A stretch of DNA of 64,000 nt from Anabaena catenula FACHB-362 (GCF_014698735.1 NZ_JACJTQ010000002.1:186001-250000); one strand, 5' to 3'; positions 45,657 to 55,706 are shown, numbered from the stretch's first letter. The notes: generated by a model from the sequence alone, not told the origin. Numbers and translations: made by a program.

Positions 45657-47180
45657 GTGAACACACCAGGATTTTTTCAGTCACAACGCCAGCAGACGAG
45701 GCAATTCATGCTTACAAATACCCTACTTCTCTCAAATCAACTCCCCTCCCTCCAATATTCATCCACCTCAGAACGCTTTGATGAAACCTGGGAAGCCCCA
45801 CTGGCAACCCTTTTGGGACTAGGACGCGCCGCCGGGGCTGATTTTATCGAATTCTATTTAGAACGTCGTAACTACATCAGTTGTCTAGCAGAAGACGACA
45901 TCATTACCAGTATTTCACCCAGTTTAGCCACAGGTGCAGGAGTTAGAGTATTTCGTGGCAAAGCTGACTGCTACGTCAGCACCAATAACCTGACATTTTC
46001 CGGGTTAAAAGCAGCTTTAGAAAAAGGTCTTTCTATCTTAGGATTACAACTACCTACAGCTAATGCTTTCATTCCCGAAATTAACCTAGAATTACTGAGA
46101 GACTACGCCACCAAACGAGGCAAAGATGGCTGGCTACCTCTGTGTAGTTCCATCCGCGAAATGGGAGAAGTTCTCCTTGATGGTACTGCCCAACTCCACA
46201 AAAAAGCTACCCACGTCCAATCACGCCGCGCTTCCTATTTCCGTGACTGGCAAGAAGTTTTAGTTGCTGCCAGTGATGGTACATTTGCGCGTGATATTCG
46301 CCTCACCCAGTCCGTAGGATTTAATATTCTCTGTGCTGACGGTGCTAACCGTGCTTCCATTGCCGAACGCGCAGGTAACACCAGTGATGCTAATTTCCTG
46401 AGAACCTGGGATTATCAACAAGCATCTGAACAAATCGCCGAATCAGCCGGGAAAATGCTTTACGCAGATTACGTAGAATCAGGAACTTACCCCATCATCA
46501 TGGCCAATCACTTTGGCGGCGTAATTTTCCACGAAGCCTGCGGACACCTGTTAGAAACCACCCAAATTGAACGCAATACCACACCCTTTGCTGATAAAAA
46601 AGGTGAAAAAATCGCCCATGAAAGTCTGACAGCTTGGGATGAAGGACGCGCTGATAATGCCTTCGGGACAATTGATATGGATGACGAAGGAATGCCAGCA
46701 CAAAGAACATTATTAATTGAAAAAGGTGTTCTCAAAAACTTCTTAGCTGACAGAACCGGTTCCATTCGCACCGGACATCCTAGAACAGGCAGTGGCCGCC
46801 GTCAAAATTACACTTTTGCTGCCGCTAGTCGGATGCGGAATACTTATATTGATACAGGCGAATACACCAATGAAGATTTATTTGCCTCTGTTGATAAAGG
46901 TATTTACTGTAAAAAAATGGGTGGCGGTAGTGTAGGTGCTACAGGTCAATTTAACTTTAGTGTTGATGAAGCTTATTTAATCGAAAATGGTAAACTTACC
47001 AAACCATTAAAAGGCGCAACCCTGATTGGTGAAGCTAAGGAAATTATGAATAAAATTTCCATGTGTTCCCAAGATTTAGAACTTGCGCCCGGTTTTTGTG
47101 GTTCTGTTAGTGGCAGCATTTACACTACAGTTGGACAGCCTCATATTAAGGTTGATTCTATTACTGTTGGTGGAAGATAA
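45657..47180 (+). CDS. tldD: TldD-type metalloprotease (TldD/PmbA family)
   Basis: A 507-residue metallopeptidase subunit with the HEACGHLLE zinc motif. The family's glycine-rich region reads [20 protein letters not shown]. TldD and TldE form a heterodimer that degrades unfolded peptides and processes modified peptide antibiotics. The GTG start at 45657 gives a 17-residue extension; the next ATG (45708) is a possible start. Pairs with pmbA downstream, separated by a 195-bp gap holding an inverted-repeat element. Confidence 0.88.
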   Translation: MNTPGFFQSQRQQTRQFMLTNTLLLSNQLPSLQYSSTSERFDETWEAPLATLLGLGRAAGADFIEFYLERRNYISCLAEDDIITSISPSLATGAGVRVFRGKADCYVSTNNLTFSGLKAALEKGLSILGLQLPTANAFIPEINLELLRDYATKRGKDGWLPLCSSIREMGEVLLDGTAQLHKKATHVQSRRASYFRDWQEVLVAASDGTFARDIRLTQSVGFNILCADGANRASIAERAGNTSDANFLRTWDYQQASEQIAESAGKMLYADYVESGTYPIIMANHFGGVIFHEACGHLLETTQIERNTTPFADKKGEKIAHESLTAWDEGRADNAFGTIDMDDEGMPAQRTLLIEKGVLKNFLADRTGSIRTGHPRTGSGRRQNYTFAAASRMRNTYIDTGEYTNEDLFASVDKGIYCKKMGGGSVGATGQFNFSVDEAYLIENGKLTKPLKGATLIGEAKEIMNKISMCSQDLELAPGFCGSVSGSIYTTVGQPHIKVDSITVGGR

Positions 47181-47220
47181 ATAATTTTAGATTTTGGATT
47201 GTGAATGATCAAAAATTTAT

Positions 47221-47342
47221 GTAGGTTGGGGAGCCATCGCCTTGGACGGGTTCCCCGGCTTGTGGCGAATGGCGTTTGACGCAAGGAAACCCAACAGAAC
47301 CAGCACTTTTGTTGGGTTGCGCTGTCGCTTAACCCAACCTAC
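47221..47342. repeat. Inverted-repeat element between tldD and pmbA
   Basis: A 122-bp element with ends GTAGGTTGGG (47221-47230) and AACCCAACCTAC (47331-47342); an inner GTTGGGTT/AACCCAAC pair is also present. Related by its ends to the element at 11050-11178. Sits between the two protease genes, so it could attenuate or process their common transcript. Confidence 0.75.
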
Positions 47343-47374
47343 CATGTTCATAGATTTTCATTGTGAATTGAAAT

Positions 47375-48715
47375 ATGACAAAAATACAAGAAATTGCAAC
47401 TTACGCTCAAGAAAATGCTGCGAAACTGGGCATTAAAAAGTTTGATATTTACGGTTCAACGGTAGATGATACAAGTGTGCAAGTTGACCAAGGTGAACCG
47501 AAACAAGTTAAGGCTTCTAATCGTTCTGGTGTGACTGTTCGGGTTTGGAATGAAGAAAATACAATGGGTGTGACTAGCACCACTGATGTAGACCCCAAGG
47601 GATTAGAATTGGCTTTAAAAACTGCTTATGAAGCTAGTTTTTTTGGTGTGAAAGAAAACATTCCTGATTTTAGTCCAGAAGCGACGGTTCCTATTCCTAA
47701 TACACGTCATGAAAAAGCACCCCAAGCCCCAGTTTCTGAACTGATAGAGAAATTATTAGTAGCAGAAAAAGAACTGATATCTACTCATCCTGCTATTACT
47801 AGTGTGCCTTATAATGGTTTGGCACAAAGGGATATTGACAGGTTTTATGTTAATAGTGATGGTGCTGTGAGAACAGAATCTCATTCTTTAGCTTCGATTT
47901 ATCTTTACAGCAAAACTGAGGAAGAAAATAAGAAACCACGCAGTGCAGGTGCTTATCGAGTTAAGGAAAGTTTAGCTGATTTAGACATTTCTGGTTGCGT
48001 TAAGGAAACAGCTGAGAAAACTATCAGTCACTTGAATTATGAAAAAATCAAAACTGGTAAATATCGAGTTGTTTTCTCACCGGAAGCTTTCTTGAGTTTA
48101 TTAGGTGCTTTTTCTAATTTATTCAATGCTCAAAGTATTCTTGACAATCAAAGTTTATCTAAAGCTGAAGATATCGGTAAACAACTGGCTTCACCATTAC
48201 TTTCAGTTTATGATGATGCTTTACATCCAGCTAATGTTGGTGCAGAAACTTTTGATGGTGAAGGTACACCCACTCGTCAGGTAAAGTTGATAGAAAATGG
48301 TGTTTTAACCAGCTTTCTGCACAGTGCGGGAACTGCCAAAAGGTTCAATACTACACCTACAGGTAATGCTAGTATTGGCGCAAAGGTGAGCGTTAGTCCC
48401 AATTTTTATCATGTTTTTGCAGCCGGGACAACTGAGAAAGAATTGAGTTTGGAAACTGCGGAAAATGTGATTTTAATTGATGATTTACAAGCTCTTCATG
48501 CAGGTGTTAAATCTTTACAAGGTTCTTTTTCTTTGCCTTTTGATGGTTGGCTAATTAACAAAGGTGAAAAAACCAGTATTGAGTCTGCAACCGTAGCTGG
48601 TGATTTCTTGGAAGTTTTGCAGTCAATTGTTTATGTAGAGAAAGAGGTGGAGTTAACACCAGGGGGAGTTTCTCCCAGAATTTGGGTGAATGAACTTTCC
48701 ATTACTGGTGAGTAA
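47375..48715 (+). CDS. pmbA: TldE/PmbA-type protease subunit
   Basis: A 446-residue homologue of PmbA/TldE, the non-metal partner of TldD. Features: FDIYGSTVDDTSVQVDQGEP, DDALHPANVGAETFDGEGTP, the family motif TGNASIGAKVSVSPNFYHVF region, and VEKEVELTPGGVSP at the end. No HExxxH zinc motif is seen, as expected for this subunit. Together with the upstream tldD forms the heterodimer. Confidence 0.87.
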   Translation: MTKIQEIATYAQENAAKLGIKKFDIYGSTVDDTSVQVDQGEPKQVKASNRSGVTVRVWNEENTMGVTSTTDVDPKGLELALKTAYEASFFGVKENIPDFSPEATVPIPNTRHEKAPQAPVSELIEKLLVAEKELISTHPAITSVPYNGLAQRDIDRFYVNSDGAVRTESHSLASIYLYSKTEEENKKPRSAGAYRVKESLADLDISGCVKETAEKTISHLNYEKIKTGKYRVVFSPEAFLSLLGAFSNLFNAQSILDNQSLSKAEDIGKQLASPLLSVYDDALHPANVGAETFDGEGTPTRQVKLIENGVLTSFLHSAGTAKRFNTTPTGNASIGAKVSVSPNFYHVFAAGTTEKELSLETAENVILIDDLQALHAGVKSLQGSFSLPFDGWLINKGEKTSIESATVAGDFLEVLQSIVYVEKEVELTPGGVSPRIWVNELSITGE

Positions 48716-48874
48716 GATATTTTCACCAGATAGTAAGAAAGTAAGCCGCATTTATTAGTGATAAACTAATGTTGCGTAGGGTGGGTTACGCTGTCGCTAA
48801 CCCACTATTTTTCTAAGTTTACGGTATGTTGGGGAACACCAAAAAATAAATTACTGAAAAACTGTCTTATGTTT

Positions 48875-49867
48875 TTAGTAGTTAATTTTTCCATCAGGCA
48901 TTACGGCTTCACGCAAATCTGCACCCGTCAGATTTGTACTACTAATTTCTGCTCTGATTAGAGTTGCCTTACTTAAATTAGCACCAGTCAAGTCTGTTCT
49001 AGCAAGATAAGCATCAACCAAATCTACTTCGGTGAGATTAGCCTGACGCATGATAGCCCGACTTAAATCTGCTCTACTCAACCTAGCAAAACTCAAGTTT
49101 GCGTGACTTAATTTGGCGCTGGTCAGTTTCACCTCTGTCATAATTGCACCATACAAGTTCACACCTGTAAGTTCGGCATCACTTAGATTTGACCGCTCTA
49201 GCCTAGCATTGATCATGTTAGCACCTTTCAAATTAGCACCTGCTAGATTAGCGTCGCTCACAGATGTCCTATTCAAAATCGCTTCACTCAGGTTAGCACC
49301 ACTGAGATCCGCATAACGCAGCGTTGCTTCACTCAAGTTAGCACCACTGAGATCAACTTTAGCTAAGTCTGCACCAGTTAAATTAGCGCCCCGTAGATCA
49401 GCCTTATGCAGGTTAGCACCTCGGAGAATAGCAGAATAGATTCTCTGTTCTTCTCGCAGGTTAGCACCACGCAGGCACGCACCTGTTAAGTTAGCACCAC
49501 TGAGATCTGCACCACGCAAATCAGCATCCATCAAGTTAGCATCCAGCATATCCGCCAAAGTTAAATTGGCATTACGCAAATCAGCACCCTGCAAAGTTGC
49601 ACCATGCAAATCAGCATCATGCAAATTCGCACTTATTAAACTCGCTTGATTGAGGTTTGCACCACTTAGCTTGGCAGAAATTAGATTTGCCTTGTTCAAT
49701 ATTGCCCGACTTAGATAGCTAAAAATTAGAATAGCATTACGCAAATCCGCCCTATTCAAGGCTATACCAATCAAGTCTGCACCAAAAAGATTTACTCCAT
49801 TTAAATTAACCTCGATAAATTTTGTTTCTCCATCTGCATATCGCTTCAGAAGTTCATTGGCATCCAT
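48875..49867 (-). CDS. Pentapeptide-repeat protein
   Basis: A 330-residue protein made almost entirely of A(D/N)LxX pentapeptides (for example ADLRGADLSGANLTGACLRG), giving a right-handed beta-helix. An N-terminal helical segment (MDANELLKRYADGETKFIE) resembles the short capping helix of cyanobacterial pentapeptide proteins. One interruption lies at REEQRIYSAILRG. No catalytic domain. Function not known; some members mimic DNA. Confidence 0.9.
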   Translation of the reverse strand: MDANELLKRYADGETKFIEVNLNGVNLFGADLIGIALNRADLRNAILIFSYLSRAILNKANLISAKLSGANLNQASLISANLHDADLHGATLQGADLRNANLTLADMLDANLMDADLRGADLSGANLTGACLRGANLREEQRIYSAILRGANLHKADLRGANLTGADLAKVDLSGANLSEATLRYADLSGANLSEAILNRTSVSDANLAGANLKGANMINARLERSNLSDAELTGVNLYGAIMTEVKLTSAKLSHANLSFARLSRADLSRAIMRQANLTEVDLVDAYLARTDLTGANLSKATLIRAEISSTNLTGADLREAVMPDGKINY

Positions 49868-49923
49868 ATTTTTACCCTGTCAATTACCAAAATCTTTTCA
49901 AATTTCCCTAGTATCAATAATGC

Positions 49924-50838
49924 TTAAAAATTGCCATCATTGTTTTTATTGAACATATTTTTTGTAGGAGGTACTATAAATTGACAGGTATTCTCGCCAT
50001 CTATGTCATTCTCATAGATATGATCAACATCAGTTAATGTTATGTCATAATTAAGATCAACTAAAGGTCTAGTTTCTTGAGATGAATAGCTGTTAATTGG
50101 TTGATATTGGGTGGCGCTGGTGGATGAAATATCCCTATATAAACCTCGCATAGATTGGATAATTGCACTGGCTACTTGAGTATTTTCATCCGGGTGGCCT
50201 AGAGATATAACGCTATTATTTAGTTTAAATTCAAGCTCTCTGAGAGTTGAACAAGAATCAAACAATTTCTGCAATAAGCTATCAAGTTCTTCTGCTCTCA
50301 GTTTAAACCAGTCTTCTTCCTGGAAAGTAAATTTATGGTAAAGTACAGAAAATAGAATTATCTTAGCCCTAAGCGGGTTAGTATATTTCATAAGATTTTG
50401 CCGTAAATCAAACTGATCATATTGAGATTTGATTTTACTGTTTGGAGATTGATTCAGGGCATTTGATGATATTTGTCCAGAATTATAAAAGATGGATTCA
50501 TCTTGATTGGGTTGATTTAAGAGTATTCCTGTTGATTCTTCATCCTTTATATATAACTTCTGTACTTCATTAAAAACTACACTGGCTAATAGGGAGTATT
50601 CAGCTTGTTTGTTAAGGCTTTTTACAACTTGAGATAAAGATAATTTCAAGCTATCTAAAATTGGATTCAATGTGCATAATTCTTGAATTAATTCTGGTAA
50701 TTTAAAGTTATTTAGCTTGTCTTGATCGTTCTCCCAAATATTTGTACAAGCACAGAATATTAATTTTTTAATCCGTGTTGAGTTTTCATGCTGTTCTAAA
50801 TATTTCACTACTTCATCAAGGCTAGATAGAGTTTTCAT
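49924..50838 (-). CDS. Hypothetical protein with two related domains
   Basis: A 304-residue protein whose N- and C-terminal halves resemble each other: RIKKLIFCACTNIWENDQDK then ELIQELCTLNPILDSLKLSL (residues 22-60) and LRAKIILFSVLYHKFTFQEE then LLQKLFDSCSTLRELEFKLN (about 154-210). Each domain ends in a VQKLYI/MRGLYRD helix. An internal duplication is therefore likely. A disordered Ser/Gln-rich linker and C-terminus follow. No known domain recognised. A single gene, no operon partner. Confidence 0.7.
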   Translation of the reverse strand: MKTLSSLDEVVKYLEQHENSTRIKKLIFCACTNIWENDQDKLNNFKLPELIQELCTLNPILDSLKLSLSQVVKSLNKQAEYSLLASVVFNEVQKLYIKDEESTGILLNQPNQDESIFYNSGQISSNALNQSPNSKIKSQYDQFDLRQNLMKYTNPLRAKIILFSVLYHKFTFQEEDWFKLRAEELDSLLQKLFDSCSTLRELEFKLNNSVISLGHPDENTQVASAIIQSMRGLYRDISSTSATQYQPINSYSSQETRPLVDLNYDITLTDVDHIYENDIDGENTCQFIVPPTKNMFNKNNDGNF

Positions 50839-50897
50839 CGGTAGATCTCCGGCACAGGTATCCGATAGGAATAAATTATAACTGGACTAACGCTCTA

Positions 50898-50962
50898 GTA
50901 CCGCAGGGCGGAATTAAAAATTAAAAATTAAAAATTAAAAAAGCAGATTACACAAGCTTTTC
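50898..50962 (-). repeat. AT-rich repeat element, copy 2 (inverted)
   Basis: Near-exact reverse complement of the unit at 45306-45380: GTACCGCAGGGCGGAATTAA, then AAATT units and GCAGATTACACAAGCTTTTC. Lies just upstream of the 304-residue protein gene. Confidence 0.75.
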
Positions 50963-51375
50963 AGTAATTTTTTAATGGTCTGTTTATTTACGCCGTTCTG
51001 TACTAGTGGGTAGTAAAAGTTTTTTATCAGTTGATAACAAGGAGGCAAAATAAGGGAAAACGGGTAAAAGACAATACGCTTGGTGTTAAGGAAAATTATC
51101 TATTTAGGCAAGCTGGGGCAGATAAATAGGTTGATCTGAACTGTATTGAGGTAAGCATAAAGTTTAAAAAGTATATAGTAGTAACCGTACTTTTGGCTTT
51201 GTCTGGCATCCCAGTAAAAAACGCTATATTATAACTAAGTGTATCTTATTCAACTGAAAACCGCTAGATCAACCTAGATACAATTTAAAATGTGGCTGGG
51301 GTTAAGGGACAGCACACCCGATAAAAGCTGTAATCCCACATTCGTGAGGTACAGCGAGAAAGATTTAACCGCAAC

Positions 51376-51466
51376 AGGACTGACGCAAAACCGAACGAAC
51401 GTAGTGGTAATTCATGAATTACCACTACGCAAGAATCAGGTTTTCAGTTACATCTTGCGTAAGTCC
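51376..51466. mobile_element. Short MITE with 13-bp inverted ends
   Basis: Ends AGGACTGACGCAA (51376-51388) and TTGCGTAAGTCCT (51454-51466) are inverted with one mismatch, enclosing a perfect 28-bp palindrome (51401-51428: GTAGTGGTAATTCA and its complement). The AGGACTTACGCA end is widely seen at insertion-sequence termini in Nostocales, so this is a non-autonomous derivative. No transposase inside. Confidence 0.75.
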
Positions 51467-51527
51467 TACGCAAATAGAAGAGGATAATGTTTTTATGTGC
51501 ATATAAACCTCATATTTCTCATCTAAA

Positions 51528-54221
51528 TTATCGAGGATAATGCTGGGCTAAAAATTCTCTTGCTTCTGCTTTATCCTTAATTAAACCATCCAGAGTAGCA
51601 GTCAATAAATCATCAAGAATTTGCTTATATTCTGGACTAGGTTTATAACCTAATTCTTTTAAATCATTTCCAGTTAATAGCGGCTGTACATTTGCCCATA
51701 TTGTTAAATATTGCCAAATCTTTCTTCTAATGTTTCGGGAACTTTGTAAAGCAATTAAGATTAAAGTTGGTAAATCATGCTTTCTGAGTAAATCTACAGT
51801 TTGACTGGGATGATCGAAGGTAGGTAATAATGTGTTTATCTCTGCTTGAGTGTGGGATAAATTCTTTAATCTGGCAATACTATCATCAGCTAATTGCAGA
51901 TTTTTGGCTACCTTTGCTCGATATTCTGGTTTTAAATAACTGATTAAAGCTTCTAGACGAATTTGCCAATTGCTTAAGGTTTTTTTTCTGTCAAATCTCC
52001 CTAAACAGCGTTCTAATAAATTTAATTGTCGGCAGAGTTCTGAATCTAATTTTAGGGTAGGATGGATACACTGCAAAGCACCTAAATTATCCAGCAATTT
52101 TAAAGCTGATTGCCAATAAGGTGCTAATAAGATATATTTTAATTCTGTTTTGAGACGAGTTTGTAAAGCAGGTGTTTTGCTATTTTCTTGGGAAGTGCGG
52201 TCATATACTCCGCTATTTATGGCATAATGAATATATTCCTCAGTGCGCTTTTCAATTTCAAATCCAAACCGCACAGCAAAACGGACACCGCGATAAATTC
52301 GAGTAGGATCTTCAATAAAGCTATTAGCGTGTAAAATCCGAATTTGCTTGGCTTGTAAATCTAAGAAACCACCAAAAAAATCAAGTAATTCTCCAGCACG
52401 AGGAGAAGTTAACCGTAATGCCATAGCATTAATAGTAAAATCCCGTCGATATAAATCTTGACGAATTGAACTCGCTTCAACTTCTGGATTGGCTGCTGGA
52501 TAAGGATAAAATTCAGTTCTAGAAGTGGCAATATCTACCCATAATGAATCTAATTCTGGGTCTTTGTGCCATAATAAGGCGGCAGTTTGAAATGCACCAT
52601 GAATTTCTAAACGGGCATTTTTATAAATTTCCTGGAGTGCTTTTGCTAATTCTACACCTGCACCCACAGATGCTGTTTTATGAAAACCATCAACTACTAA
52701 ATCAATATCATTAATCATTAAAGTGCCGGTTTCAGTTTCTGCTAATAGCAAATCCCGCACTGCACCACCTACTAAATAAAGATGCCAACCGCGTTTTTCT
52801 GCTTCTTGAGATGCGGTGGTAAGTAGTTGCCAAAGTTGAGGATTTAATTTATTTTGCAATTGTGGCAAATTAATATTAATTTCACCATCTTTTTGTATTT
52901 CTCCATCAAATGTATCGGCTTGATGTAATTCCCTTAAAACATCGGTGCGGGTGACAATACCAACGAGATTTTCCGTTTCTAATACTGGTAAACGTCCAAT
53001 ATCATAAGTCACCATTAAGGACTCAATTTGTGGCAAAGTGGTATCTGGGGTGATTGTCTTTAAATTGGTTGTCATGTAGCCTTTAACTGGTGCATGACTA
53101 AAGCCGTGATGTAAGGCTATATCTAAATCACGTCGTGAAATTATACCAACTAATTGGCCTTGGGGATTGACGACAGATAAACCTGAATGGCCGTAACGTA
53201 GTAAAATGCGTTGTGCTTCGGCTATTGTGGTTTCTGGTCGAATGGTGCGGACTGGGGAAGACATTAAATCCCTAGCTGTAGGGGGATGGGGAATTTGGGC
53301 TTTTAACCCATCTAGGAGTTGCTGCAAGATTGGCTGTGAGTCTTGTGTGCGAAGATTCAAGGAAGCGGCTTGAGAATGTCCACCACCGTCAAATACTTGA
53401 AAGAGAAGATTCAGATTTGTACCGGAAATGTGCGATCGCCCAATCACAGTTAATCGCCATTCATCATCACCTAAAGCATATTCATTTGCCAATAATATGG
53501 CATCAATTTCTGTTAATTCGACCAGTTCTGTAGCCAAACTTGATAACCCTGGCACAAAACCATCTGTTTTTAATATCACCCAACCAATCGTATATCCCCT
53601 GAGACAAATATACTCTAAAGTTTCCAAAGCCTGACTTAATAATTGTTGCAATTGTGGCGATAAACCGGGATCACGATAGGTGGAAATTACTGATAAACTC
53701 GCTCCCTGTGCCATCAACCAAGCCAACGCTAAAGCATCTCTGGGTGTAGATTGGTCATAAGTTAACGAACCTGTATCGACATGAATACCCAAAGCCATGA
53801 CAGTTGCTTGGGCAGAAGTTAAAGAAATATGACGTTTTTGTAATTCTTCCACCATTAAGGTTGTCGTAGCTCCCACCCGGTCAAGATACAATTGTGTGGC
53901 AGGAATATCACTATCTTGTCCGAGATGATGGTCATAAACTACAACTTCTTGGATATTGGGTAAATCGAACCATTCAGCAGCTTTACCCAAGCGATCGCGC
54001 TGTTGAGTATCCACAACCGTTAAAGAGCGAATCTTTTCTGGATTTACCGAACGTCTTTCAATCAGCGCATACTCATCCCGATGTAACGCTAAAAAGTCAC
54101 GCACAGGCGGATGCGCTCCCCCAGTTAGCACAATCTTACTCCCTGGTAGCAGACAAGTTAAGCCTACAGCCGCCCCCAAAGCGTCAAAATCAGCAGTTGT
54201 GTGACAAAGAATTAAATCCAT
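51528..54221 (-). CDS. DHH - CBS - tRNA nucleotidyltransferase fusion
   Basis: An 897-residue protein. Residues 1-320 are a DHH phosphoesterase with DHHA1: the N-terminal LILCHTTADFDALGAAVGLT and VVYDHHLGQ. Two CBS domains follow (TIAEAQRILLRYGHSGLSVV and MVTYDIGRLPVLETENLVGI). The rest is a class II poly(A) polymerase / CCA-adding head (LYLVGGAVRDLLL, then DIDLVVDG; RRDFTINAMALRL), plus a helical tail. It may add CCA or A to tRNAs, with the DHH half an exonuclease-like domain. The ATG at 54221 is chosen; the upstream frame is only heptamer-repeat translation (GHWSLVI). Confidence 0.88.
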   Translation of the reverse strand: MDLILCHTTADFDALGAAVGLTCLLPGSKIVLTGGAHPPVRDFLALHRDEYALIERRSVNPEKIRSLTVVDTQQRDRLGKAAEWFDLPNIQEVVVYDHHLGQDSDIPATQLYLDRVGATTTLMVEELQKRHISLTSAQATVMALGIHVDTGSLTYDQSTPRDALALAWLMAQGASLSVISTYRDPGLSPQLQQLLSQALETLEYICLRGYTIGWVILKTDGFVPGLSSLATELVELTEIDAILLANEYALGDDEWRLTVIGRSHISGTNLNLLFQVFDGGGHSQAASLNLRTQDSQPILQQLLDGLKAQIPHPPTARDLMSSPVRTIRPETTIAEAQRILLRYGHSGLSVVNPQGQLVGIISRRDLDIALHHGFSHAPVKGYMTTNLKTITPDTTLPQIESLMVTYDIGRLPVLETENLVGIVTRTDVLRELHQADTFDGEIQKDGEININLPQLQNKLNPQLWQLLTTASQEAEKRGWHLYLVGGAVRDLLLAETETGTLMINDIDLVVDGFHKTASVGAGVELAKALQEIYKNARLEIHGAFQTAALLWHKDPELDSLWVDIATSRTEFYPYPAANPEVEASSIRQDLYRRDFTINAMALRLTSPRAGELLDFFGGFLDLQAKQIRILHANSFIEDPTRIYRGVRFAVRFGFEIEKRTEEYIHYAINSGVYDRTSQENSKTPALQTRLKTELKYILLAPYWQSALKLLDNLGALQCIHPTLKLDSELCRQLNLLERCLGRFDRKKTLSNWQIRLEALISYLKPEYRAKVAKNLQLADDSIARLKNLSHTQAEINTLLPTFDHPSQTVDLLRKHDLPTLILIALQSSRNIRRKIWQYLTIWANVQPLLTGNDLKELGYKPSPEYKQILDDLLTATLDGLIKDKAEAREFLAQHYPR

Positions 54222-54275
54222 AGGGAATAGGTGACAGGTAACAGTAAAGAGAGCAGAGGGGGAGGGTACAGCGCG

Positions 54276-54420
54276 CAGGGAGCAGGGAGCAGGGAGCAGG
54301 GAGCAGGGAGCAGAATTATCTATAACCTCTTCCCCATAACCAATGACCAATGACCAATGACCAATGACCAATGACCAATGACCAATGACTAATGACTAAT
54401 GACTAATGACAATTGATCAT
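54276..54420. repeat. Compound STRR array, copy 1
   Basis: A GCAGGGA heptamer array, then a unique link (AATTATCTATAACCTCTTCC region, about 54314-54338), then a CCAATGA heptamer array through 54410. The same order and link recur at 55506-55700 as a direct repeat. The two copies flank psbZ and ribH. Confidence 0.9.
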
Positions 54421-54560
54421 CTGTTACAAACCGGACGTAAAATATTAATGGTTCAGAAGACCAAGTGAGTTCACAGGGGTCACTGAACAACCCAGTCTGT
54501 CCATCATACAGCGACAGTCTTGGGACAATTTACGATATCGCTGTGTTGGGAAAAGTAAAA

Positions 54561-54749
54561 ATGACCTTAGTATTCCAATTTGCTTTAGTATCTCTAGTTC
54601 TAATGTCTTTTGTCTTGGTGATTGGCGTTCCTGTCGCTTATGCAACCCCTCAAAATTGGGTTGAATCGAAAAAGCTGCTGTGGGTTGGTTCTGGAATTTG
54701 GACTGTTTTAGTGGTTTTAGTTGGGATATTAAACTTTTTTGTGGTGTAG
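54561..54749 (+). CDS. psbZ: Photosystem II protein PsbZ (Ycf9)
   Basis: A 62-residue two-helix membrane protein at the PSII-antenna interface: [40 protein letters not shown], and a second helix ending in GILNFFVV. Length and sequence are typical. The ATG at 54561 is the family start; a longer frame from 54465 is not conserved. ribH lies 199 bp downstream, an arrangement I recall as common in cyanobacteria. Confidence 0.95.
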   Translation: MTLVFQFALVSLVLMSFVLVIGVPVAYATPQNWVESKKLLWVGSGIWTVLVVLVGILNFFVV

Positions 54750-54947
54750 ACGACGGCTACAAACAGTCACAAGCACATAACATAAAAATTTAGAGGAGCA
54801 GAAAAGCTAAGGTAACAAGGTCAAAGAAGAAAAAGAGAGATTTTCTTTTTCCTGATGACTTTTTCCTGAACTTGCTTTCCTGCTCCTCTATATTGACGGC
54901 AGAAAAGTGTATTGGCTAAGAATTTATAGTTAATTTAAGAGGCAGTC

Positions 54948-55505
54948 ATGGCAGTTTTTGAGGGAAATTTTACTCAAACAGAGCCTTTGCGGTTTGCAAT
55001 GGTGATTGGTCGATTCAATGACTTAGTTACTCTCAAACTTGTAGAAGGATGTCAAGATTGTCTAAAACGTCATGGTATAAATCCCGATCCTCAAGGCAAT
55101 CAAGTAGACTATGTTTGGGTTCCAGGCAGTTTTGAAGTTCCTACCGTCGCTCGGCAGTTAGCACTCTCCCATCGTTATGATGCCATAATTTGCCTGGGTG
55201 CGGTGATTAAAGGACAAACGCCCCATTTTGATTATGTATCATCTGAAGTAGCGAAGGGTATTGCTGCTGCCAGCTTTCAAACAGGCGTACCCGTGATTTT
55301 TGGCATTTTGACAACGGACACGATGCAACAGGCATTAGAGCGAGCCGGAATTAAAAGTAATCATGGCTGGGATTATGCCATGAATGCCATAGAAATGGCC
55401 AGCCTGATGCGTAATTTACGCTCTAGCCTAGCAGAACCTTATGCTCGGAATGCTCAAACCCTTCCAGCTGCAATCCAAAATCCCGTGGAGTCAGAGGTGG
55501 TTTAG
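54948..55505 (+). CDS. ribH: 6,7-dimethyl-8-ribityllumazine synthase
   Basis: A 185-residue enzyme for the penultimate riboflavin step. [20 protein letters not shown] at the N-terminus, [20 protein letters not shown] with the phosphate/substrate loop, [20 protein letters not shown], and a catalytic His (H89-type). A 25-residue polar C-terminal tail ([16 protein letters not shown]) is longer than in E. coli RibE-type enzymes. AGAGG six bases before the ATG supports the start. Confidence 0.93.
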   Translation: MAVFEGNFTQTEPLRFAMVIGRFNDLVTLKLVEGCQDCLKRHGINPDPQGNQVDYVWVPGSFEVPTVARQLALSHRYDAIICLGAVIKGQTPHFDYVSSEVAKGIAAASFQTGVPVIFGILTTDTMQQALERAGIKSNHGWDYAMNAIEMASLMRNLRSSLAEPYARNAQTLPAAIQNPVESEVV

Positions 55506-55706
55506 GGAGCAGGGGGCAGGGGGCAGGGAGCAGGGAGCAGGGGGCAGAATTATCTATAACCTCTTCCCCATAACCAATGACCAATGACCAATGACCAATG
55601 ACCAATGACCAATGACCAATGACCAATGACCAATGACCAATGACCAATGACTAATGACCAATGACTAATGACCAATGACCAATGACCAATGACCAATGAC
55701 CAAAAA
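55506..55706. repeat. Compound STRR array, copy 2
   Basis: GGGAGCA/GGGGGCA heptamers begin two bases after the ribH stop, followed by the same link sequence (55545-55574) and a long CCAATGA array ending near 55706. The repeat is in direct orientation relative to copy 1. Reading it backward gives the GHWSLVI repeat seen in false ORFs. Confidence 0.92.

Larger units (their letters stand above)
50839..51527. other. Intergenic region with two small elements
   Basis: About 690 bp between divergent-oriented neighbours. It holds the AT-rich repeat copy (50898-50962) and the MITE (51376-51466). A short frame at 51290-51487 consists mostly of repeat-derived sequence and is not coding-like. Nothing else identified. 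Confidence 0.5.

Noticed and set aside
51290-51487. 65-codon frame on the plus strand
   Set aside because: Mostly made of the MITE and its palindrome.
55423-55647. Open frame with a GHWSLVI repeat at 55423-55647, and the matching extension upstream of 54221
   Set aside because: It is translation of the CCAATGA heptamer array (7 bases x 3 frames = 7 residues); not a protein.
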